DNA of 64,000 bases from assembly GCF_900168005.1 (NCBI RefSeq), contig NZ_FUYP01000018.1, positions 1 to 64,000 on the forward strand. Direction: 5' to 3'. The position numbers and the translations under genes are program-made. The stretch comes from Sphingopyxis flava (GTDB taxonomy: Bacteria; Pseudomonadota; Alphaproteobacteria; Sphingomonadales; Sphingomonadaceae). The notes under the pieces are model-generated. The model did not search any database, was not told where the DNA came from, and saw nothing but the letters and a program-made list of their open reading frames with translations. Numbering within the stretch: position 1 is the stretch's first letter; each line of letters starts with the position of its first letter. Below, piece after piece: positions 58,174 to 64,000 of the stretch.

Positions 58174-59886
58174 CTACCGCCCCTGACTGCGCCAGCGCCT
58201 GACCACGCGGTCGAGGATTTCAACTTCGCCGCCCGTCTCACGCCACAATTCGGAGAAGAGCGGGTCGCTCGACGCGGGGCGCTTGTCCTCTTCGAGCGTG
58301 TCGAGATAGACGCGGATCGGGATCGAGACGCCCTCGCCGCACACGATACATTCGCGGTTGCGCAGCGCCGGGATCGAATCGATGAAGCCGCGCGCGCCCT
58401 CGGGCATCGCAGCCTTGACGAAATGCTGGTCGCGTTCGTTGTTGAGGCGCATCGAGATGATCGTGCCGCACTGCGACAGCACACCCTCGGCAAGGTCTGA
58501 TGGTCGCTGCGTGATCAGACCGAGCGAAACACCGTATTTACGGCCCTCCTTGGCGATCCGCTCCAGAATCTTGCGCACCGCCTGCCCTTGGCCGACGTCC
58601 TTGGCCGGGATGTAGCGGTGCGCCTCTTCGCAGACGAGCAGAATCGGCCGCTGCGGCTCGCCCCGCGACCATATCGCATAGTCGAAGGTGAGGCGCGACA
58701 GCACCGCCACGACAACGCTGGTAATGTCCGAAGGCACCCCCGACACGTCGATGATCGAGATCGGCCGCCCGTCCGACGGCAGGCGGAATATCTTGCCGAT
58801 GAACGCCGCCATCGTGTCGGCGACGAGCATGCCCGAAAACATGAAATTATAGCGCGGATCGGCGCGCATTTCCTCGATCTTTCCCTTGATCCGCATGAAA
58901 GGCGCACTCGATGTCGCCTTGTCGAGCTTGCCCATCTCGTTCTGCAGGATGTTGAGCAGATCGGAGAGGAGATAGGGAATGGGGGAGTCGACCGTGAGTT
59001 TGGTCATGCCTTCGGCCAGGCGGTTTTTCTGCCGCGCCTGCAGCAGGCATTTGGCAAGAACGTCGCAATCGCCCTGCCGTTCACGCCCCTCGCTGGTGAC
59101 AAAGACTTCGCAATGCTCCTCGAAATTCATCAGCCAGTAGGGCATGGCGAGATTATCGACGTCGAAAAGCGCACCCGTCCCCTTGAAAGCCGCTGAATAT
59201 TCGCCGTGCGGGTCGATCATCACGATATGACCCTGCGGCGCGAGTTCGCAGATCCGGTGGAGAATCAGCGCCGCGCTCGTCGACTTGCCGGTACCCGTCG
59301 ATCCGAGCAGCGCGAAATGCTTGCCGAGCATGGCATCGACATAGAGCGATCCCCGGATATCCCGCGTCGGATAGACGGTCCCGATCTCGACATGCGCGCG
59401 CTCATCGGCGGCGTAGATTTGCTTGAGGTCGGCGCTCGTCGCCGCATAAACCTCGCTGCCCGGCACCGGATAGCGGGTGACGCCGCGGCGGAAATTGTGG
59501 ATGCGCCCCGTCAGCTTCTCCTCGTCGCCCTCGCCAAGGAAATCGACCGAGGCGATGATCACCCCCCTCTCGCTCTTATGGAGGTGCTGGTCGCGAATGC
59601 TGGCGAGAAGCCACACGTTGCCGACACGTACCTTGACCTGCGCGCCGACCTGGCCCGCCATCGCCACCGCAGGATCGCCCGATCCCGTGAGCCGCTCAAG
59701 CGCGGCTGCGTCGAGAATGATGCGCGAGGCCGAGCCCGCAATCTCGATCACTTCGCCGATCAGCAGCTCATCGCGGTGATGCGCGGTTACCGCAGCGAGG
59801 GGCGCGGCGGTTCCGCCGCCCGCAAGGCGCACTGTCTGAGCAGCTGTCTGATCGCTCGCGCTGAACGCGCCATTCTGCATATCCAT
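58174..59886 (-). CDS. HerA-like DNA-pumping ATPase
   Basis: This 570-residue protein has an N-terminal HAS-barrel-like part, then the FtsK/HerA ATPase domain: Walker A LLGSTGTGKSTSAALILHRI, Walker B ILLVCEEAHRYIPAK and a C-terminal arginine region with MRLNNERDQHFVKAAMPEGA. HerA hexamers translocate along duplex DNA, usually with the NurA nuclease for end resection; no nurA gene is next to it here. Role in repair or in anti-phage defence (some HerA proteins work with effector nucleases) is open. Confidence 0.82.
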   Translation of the reverse strand: MDMQNGAFSASDQTAAQTVRLAGGGTAAPLAAVTAHHRDELLIGEVIEIAGSASRIILDAAALERLTGSGDPAVAMAGQVGAQVKVRVGNVWLLASIRDQHLHKSERGVIIASVDFLGEGDEEKLTGRIHNFRRGVTRYPVPGSEVYAATSADLKQIYAADERAHVEIGTVYPTRDIRGSLYVDAMLGKHFALLGSTGTGKSTSAALILHRICELAPQGHIVMIDPHGEYSAAFKGTGALFDVDNLAMPYWLMNFEEHCEVFVTSEGRERQGDCDVLAKCLLQARQKNRLAEGMTKLTVDSPIPYLLSDLLNILQNEMGKLDKATSSAPFMRIKGKIEEMRADPRYNFMFSGMLVADTMAAFIGKIFRLPSDGRPISIIDVSGVPSDITSVVVAVLSRLTFDYAIWSRGEPQRPILLVCEEAHRYIPAKDVGQGQAVRKILERIAKEGRKYGVSLGLITQRPSDLAEGVLSQCGTIISMRLNNERDQHFVKAAMPEGARGFIDSIPALRNRECIVCGEGVSIPIRVYLDTLEEDKRPASSDPLFSELWRETGGEVEILDRVVRRWRSQGR

Positions 59887-59964
59887 ATGGTGCCCCGCCT
59901 GTCGTCCGTTCCAGGAGTCGAATATCGCACCGGTTGGTAAAGAAAGCGCTTATACTGCTAAGGA

Positions 59965-60738
59965 TCAGCGCCGCCGGAAAATCGCCGAAGCGCCATAGCC
60001 GAAGGTCAGCGACAGGAGCACCGCCGACAGACCGTAGAGAAAGCCGTGGCGCTGCGCCGCGAGCGCGACAAAGCGCTCGAATCCGGCCTTGCGAATCTCG
60101 ACGTCCCGCGAGGCGACCGCTATGACGCGGCCCTTGCTGATCAAATAGGTTTCCGCGCGGTAATTACCCACCGGAACGCGCGCCGGCACCGGAATCCGCG
60201 CGCGATAGAGCACGCCTTCCCGGATCTCCACCGCGCTCGGGTCCTCGTAAAAGAGACCAAGCCGCCGGTAGAGGTCGATCAACCCATTTTCGAACCGTTC
60301 AAGCTTTTTCGCTTGCGAAAAACCCGTCGGCGACATCGACAGGTTGCGGAGCCCCAGCTCGAAGATCGCGGCGGTCCGCTCGTCGACCAGCTCGTCGATC
60401 GGCCGCGACGAACCGATCGCGTAGAAACCGGGCGAGGTGCGTAGGCGAATACTGCTGGCATTCACCCAGATACCGGCAACACGCTGCTTTTCCCGCAGGA
60501 CAATCGGTCGCACCGGTCCCTTCAGCACCACGACGATGTCGGCGCGGTCATCGGGAAGGCGCTGACCAGGATAGAGGATCGCGCCGAACAGGAGGAGTTC
60601 CTCCCCGGTGAAGCTGTACTGGATGTCGATCGCGCGATTCGAAACATCGGGGACCAGCCGGGGGTCGGCCGCCTGCGCGGCCCCGAGGGGAAGCAGCGTC
60701 GCGGCCAGCCACAGCAGCAAGGCGTACGCGCGGATCAT
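59965..60738 (-). CDS. TIGR02186 family transmembrane protein
   Basis: This 257-residue protein has a signal peptide (YALLLWLAATLLPLGAAQAA), a periplasmic domain (LVPDVSNRAIDIQYSFTGEE, LLLFGAILYPGQRLPDDRAD) and one C-terminal membrane helix (FLYGLSAVLLSLTFGYGASA) with a basic end. It matches TIGR02186, always found beside a TauE/SafE-type exporter. The two genes overlap by 4 bp. Function unknown. Confidence 0.83.
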   Translation of the reverse strand: MIRAYALLLWLAATLLPLGAAQAADPRLVPDVSNRAIDIQYSFTGEELLLFGAILYPGQRLPDDRADIVVVLKGPVRPIVLREKQRVAGIWVNASSIRLRTSPGFYAIGSSRPIDELVDERTAAIFELGLRNLSMSPTGFSQAKKLERFENGLIDLYRRLGLFYEDPSAVEIREGVLYRARIPVPARVPVGNYRAETYLISKGRVIAVASRDVEIRKAGFERFVALAAQRHGFLYGLSAVLLSLTFGYGASAIFRRR

Positions 60739-61643
60739 TGCACGGTGTAGATTTCTTCGGGGCGGATGAAGAGGTCGACCCCCATGCGCAGTGCAACAAG
60801 GAGCACGATCCCTGCGAGCAGCAGCCGCAGATATTCTGGTCGCACCGACTGGGCGAAGCGCGCGCCCACCTGCGCTCCGATAACACTCCCGAGCAGCAAG
60901 AGGCCCGCAAGCACGATATCGACCGCACCTGTTGTCATGGAATGCACCATTGTCGTGGCAATCGTCACGAACAGGATCTGGAACAGCGATGTGCCGACAA
61001 CCACCTGCGTCCCCATGCCCAGCAGGTAGACCATCGCGGGAACCATGATGAAACCGCCGCCGACACCGAGCAGCATGGTGAGCACGCCGACCCCCATGCC
61101 GAGCAGCAGCGGCGCGAGCGGCGAGATATAAAGACCCGAGCGATAGAAACGCCAACGCAGCGGCAGATTTGCGACCATCGGGTGATGGCGGCGCTTGCGG
61201 GGGGGCGGGGGCATCCCGGCCCTCATCGCGCGCAGCGACGCCCACGCCTCGCGCCCCATGATCGTGCCGACCGATCCCAAAAGCACGACATAAAGTATCG
61301 AAATGACGGTATCGATCTGACCCCAGGCAGTGAGTAGCTCGAAGAGCCCCGCGCCGACCAGCGATCCGATCAGCCCGCCGGCGACCAGCACTGTCCCCAT
61401 GCGCAGATCGACGCCGTCCCGCTCCAGATAGGCCAGGGTTCCTGACACGCTGGCGCCTGTCACCTGCGTCGCGGCCGACGCCGCAGCGACCGTGGGAGGT
61501 ATGCCATAGAAGATCAGCAGCGGCGTGGTCAGAAAGCCTCCGCCCACACCGAACATGCCCGACAGAAGGCCGACCCCGCCCCCGAGGAGGATGATGACCA
61601 GCGCGTTGACCGACAGGTTGGCGACAGGAAGATAGAGATCCAA
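60735..61643 (-). CDS. TSUP family sulfite/organosulfonate exporter-like protein (TauE/SafE)
   Basis: This 302-residue membrane protein has eight helices and the repeated TSUP motif (LLSGMFGVGGGFLTTPLLIF and VLTMLLGVGGGFIMVPAMVY). TSUP proteins are thought to move sulfur-containing or other small anions; the substrate here is not known. It is coupled to the TIGR02186 gene. Its start is divergent from nhaA. Confidence 0.88.
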   Translation of the reverse strand: MDLYLPVANLSVNALVIILLGGGVGLLSGMFGVGGGFLTTPLLIFYGIPPTVAAASAATQVTGASVSGTLAYLERDGVDLRMGTVLVAGGLIGSLVGAGLFELLTAWGQIDTVISILYVVLLGSVGTIMGREAWASLRAMRAGMPPPPRKRRHHPMVANLPLRWRFYRSGLYISPLAPLLLGMGVGVLTMLLGVGGGFIMVPAMVYLLGMGTQVVVGTSLFQILFVTIATTMVHSMTTGAVDIVLAGLLLLGSVIGAQVGARFAQSVRPEYLRLLLAGIVLLVALRMGVDLFIRPEEIYTVQ

Positions 61644-61876
61644 GGACAGGCCCCGAAGCGTGAGACGGGCGCCCGGACGGCGCCGATTCCGAAAAACCCT
61701 AGACGATTTTTCCGGGCCGGGGAATCGGCTGTGTCGCGCGGCGGTTCCACCAAGCGGGCCTGCGTTGCAGGGGGACGGGCGGCGACGGCATCGGCCCCAC
61801 CCAGGCGGCGGCTCCCGGTCGGCCCGAGGGTCGAGCCGGCCGCAGCAGCCGTCGCTCGAAGGTGACGAACGGCGAA

Positions 61877-63214
61877 ATGCGCGCTACTAAACCTCAAAAA
61901 ACACGGTCTTTGACAGGATATCGCTACGTGGCTCCCCGCTCCGCCCCCCGCTCCGCCCTGCGCGACTTCCTCGAAAGCGAGAGCGCCGGAGGAATATTGC
62001 TGATCCTGGCGGCGGTGCTGGCGATGATCGTTGCCAACGCCTCCAGCGGCACGGCTTATCATGACACGATCCATGCGGTGACCGGCCCCACGCTGACCGA
62101 GAAACTCGGCCCGATGACAGTGCATCTGTGGATCAACGACGGGTTGATGGCGATCTTCTTTCTGCTCGTTGGCCTCGAAATCAAACGCGAGTTCGTCGAT
62201 GGCCGGCTCGCCAGCTGGGACCGGCGGCGGCTGCCGATAATCGCGGCAGCAGCAGGGATGGCGGTCCCGGCGTTCCTCTACACCCTTGTTGCGGGGCGCG
62301 AGCCGGGGCTCGCGCAAGGCTGGGCGATCCCGGCTGCGACCGACATTGCCTTTGCGATCGGCGTTCTCGCCCTGCTCGGCAAGCGCGCGCCGACATCGCT
62401 GAAGCTCTTCCTCGTCACCGTCGCAATCGTTGATGACATGGGGGCGGTTGCGATCATTGCTCTTTTCTACACCGCTAAGATCGACCTCGCCGCGCTCGCC
62501 GCGGCCGCGGTGCTGCTCGGCATCATGTTCGCACTCAATCGCGCGGGCGTGAAGCGCTTGAGCCTCTATCTGCTGATGTTTGTGCTGCTCTGGTATGCGA
62601 TGCTCTTGTCAGGAGTCCATGCAACGATCGCCGGGGTGCTTGCGGCGATGGCAATCCCCTTCGAGGGTACCCCGGGCGCACCCGACAGCGCGACCTCCCC
62701 GCTGCACCGGCTCGAGCATGCGCTTCACCCCTGGGTCGCTTTCGCCATCGTGCCGCTATTCGGGTTTGCCAACGCCGGGGTCGACCTGGGCGAGCTCACC
62801 TCGGACGAGGCTTTCGCTCCGCTCCCCCTCGGCATTGCCGCGGGACTGTTTCTGGGCAAGCAGATCGGCATTTTCGGCAGTGTCTGGCTGTCGGTCCGCT
62901 TCGGCATTGCCGGACGCCTGCGCGGCGCGACCTGGCTTCAGGTCTATGGCGTTGCGCTGCTATGCGGAATTGGCTTTACGATGAGCCTTTTCATCGGAGG
63001 CCTCGCTTTCCCGGGCAATGCCTTGCTGATAGAAGAAGCGAAAATCGGAATATTGATGGGATCGCTCGTCGCGGCCTTTGCAGGATATGCGGTTCTCCGC
63101 TTTGCCCCGCCGCACCCCGGTCATGCCGCGATCGAGGCCGACAGCGCGGCCGAGATCGACACCGACGGCGATGTCCGCGACACGTCGGAAACAAAAGGAG
63201 CCGTGCCGGTCTGA
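61877..63214 (+). CDS. nhaA: Na+/H+ antiporter NhaA
   Basis: This protein of about 445 residues exchanges sodium for protons. It has 12 helices and the conserved VHLWINDGLMAIFFLLVGLE, PAATDIAFAIGVLALLGKRA (the Asp pair DIAF and VAIVDDMGAVAI), and GFANAGVDL segments. The start is uncertain: ATG 61877, GTG 61862 and GTG 61928 (with AGGATAT before it) are all possible; the family normally starts near RSALRDFLESESAGGILLI, which favours the later one. Confidence 0.9.
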   Translation: MRATKPQKTRSLTGYRYVAPRSAPRSALRDFLESESAGGILLILAAVLAMIVANASSGTAYHDTIHAVTGPTLTEKLGPMTVHLWINDGLMAIFFLLVGLEIKREFVDGRLASWDRRRLPIIAAAAGMAVPAFLYTLVAGREPGLAQGWAIPAATDIAFAIGVLALLGKRAPTSLKLFLVTVAIVDDMGAVAIIALFYTAKIDLAALAAAAVLLGIMFALNRAGVKRLSLYLLMFVLLWYAMLLSGVHATIAGVLAAMAIPFEGTPGAPDSATSPLHRLEHALHPWVAFAIVPLFGFANAGVDLGELTSDEAFAPLPLGIAAGLFLGKQIGIFGSVWLSVRFGIAGRLRGATWLQVYGVALLCGIGFTMSLFIGGLAFPGNALLIEEAKIGILMGSLVAAFAGYAVLRFAPPHPGHAAIEADSAAEIDTDGDVRDTSETKGAVPV

Positions 63215-64000
63215 TGCGCAACCCCGTCATCCTCTTGCTGCTCATCTCAAGCGCAGCCCTGTCGGGCTGCTACGCGCTCGATCCCGAGATGAAGCGCGTC
63301 GTTGCCGAGCGAAAGGCAGGGGAGAAGGGCGTTCCGTCTCCCCGCCCGTCCGCTCCTGCCATGCCTGCCCAGAAGGAAGGCGCGCCCGCAGAGGCGGGGG
63401 CCGGGCTGCCCGCCATCGACGTGAGCCGAATGGAGATTCTGCCCGGCGTGACCGACCTGCCGGCGCCGAACGCGCCCGCCGCGCCCACGGCCGCTGGCAC
63501 TCCAGATGCGAGCGCATGGCCGGCACCCACCGCCCCTGCGGACCCCACAGCGGCCATCTATGCGGCGCAGGCGGTCGACGCGATCGCTTCCGCCTATGTG
63601 CTCCTGACCCTCGAAATCGGTACCCACGAGCGGGGATACATCGACGCCTATTATGGCCCGCCGAGCCTGCTTGAGGCCGCGACCAAGGCGCCGCGCGACA
63701 AGCCGGCCCTGCTTGCGGCCGCGCGGCAGCTGATGGCCAAGCTCGACGCCGCCACGCCCGATCTTTCCGATCCCATCGAACGGCGCCGGGCCGCTTTCCT
63801 TCGCGCCCAGCTTCGCGCCGCCGAGACGCGCCTGATGATGATGGAGGGGACGCGCTTTCCCTTTCTCGAGGAAGCCGAACGCCTGTTTGGCGTGCGCCCC
63901 GAGCTGAAGCCGCTTACGAGCTTTGATGCGCAGCTTGCCGCGGTCGAGGCGCTTGTTCCGGGAGAAGGCTCGCTCGCCGCGCGGGTGGAGGCCTTTCTCG
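63214..64000 (+). CDS. Lipoprotein, continues beyond the window end (partial)
   Basis: The open frame starts at ATG 63214, overlapping the nhaA stop by one base (TGATG), and stays open through position 64000 (262 codons). It has a signal peptide with lipobox ALSGC (Cys19), a Pro/Ala-rich linker (about 35-110) and the start of a folded domain, VDAIASAYVLLTLEIGTHER then GYIDAYYGPPSLLEA. The phrase GYIDAYYGPP recalls a poorly characterised peptidase-like family, but I would not name a function. The 3' part is missing. Confidence 0.7.
   Translation, partial: MRNPVILLLLISSAALSGCYALDPEMKRVVAERKAGEKGVPSPRPSAPAMPAQKEGAPAEAGAGLPAIDVSRMEILPGVTDLPAPNAPAAPTAAGTPDASAWPAPTAPADPTAAIYAAQAVDAIASAYVLLTLEIGTHERGYIDAYYGPPSLLEAATKAPRDKPALLAAARQLMAKLDAATPDLSDPIERRRAAFLRAQLRAAETRLMMMEGTRFPFLEEAERLFGVRPELKPLTSFDAQLAAVEALVPGEGSLAARVEAFL

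Overview
The window looks like a chromosomal segment of a GC-rich alphaproteobacterium of the Sphingomonadaceae. Sphingopyxis-like is my best guess, from protein sequence style and gene order rather than from any search. Nearly everything from 4.1 kb onward is densely packed core genome. The first 4 kb is a degraded mobile island.

Region 1-4.06 kb: mobile-element graveyard ending in a tRNA-Arg(CCT) gene. From left to right it holds: an unassigned flank; an IS1111-type (IS110 family) element with 11-bp subterminal inverted repeats and a transposase broken by three single-base deletions; a short IS3 OrfA remnant; a remnant of a phage-type adenine methyltransferase with its NPPY motif; an intact two-gene module (mobile mystery proteins A and B, an XRE regulator and a Fic protein) with three copies of an AT-rich operator spaced exactly 33 bp apart; an IS3 OrfB remnant; and the C-terminal stub of a recombinase running into the tRNA 3' end.

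Region 4.1-25.5 kb: housekeeping and metabolism. Here are DUF1178/grxC, a methyltransferase, a Nudix hydrolase, two Flp pilins, an M48 lipoprotein protease, accA, xerD, two proteins of unknown function, aroK-aroB, the operon radA-cvpA-nifU-like-CPA2 antiporter (with a LexA box in front of radA), fsa, an enoyl-CoA hydratase/thiolase pair behind an 18-bp palindrome, an ALDH7 dehydrogenase and acs.

Region 25.5-38.7 kb: the four-gene operon ATP-grasp / alpha-E / transglutaminase / Anbu proteasome-like protease, predicted to make and process a peptide or amide modification. It is followed by a TonB receptor with a small DUF2946-like protein, a sterol-desaturase-type hydroxylase, and a tightly overlapping chain recN-hyp-GNAT-ABM-ligA with a near-consensus LexA box before recN.

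Region 38.7-64 kb: bamD, a cyclophilin, pnp, rpsO, truB, DUF6491, GNAT, tdk, then a divergent NsrR-like regulator and a truncated-haemoglobin operon with a shared palindromic operator. Next come a WS/DGAT acyltransferase and the transcription-translation operon rimP-nusA-ylxR/L7Ae-infB-rbfA. That operon is normally close to truB-rpsO-pnp, but here about 5 kb of other genes separates them. The end holds an ABC ATPase, a SleB hydrolase, a VOC protein, HerA, the TIGR02186/TSUP pair, nhaA and a lipoprotein that runs off the window.

All family names come from reading the sequences; no database search was possible.
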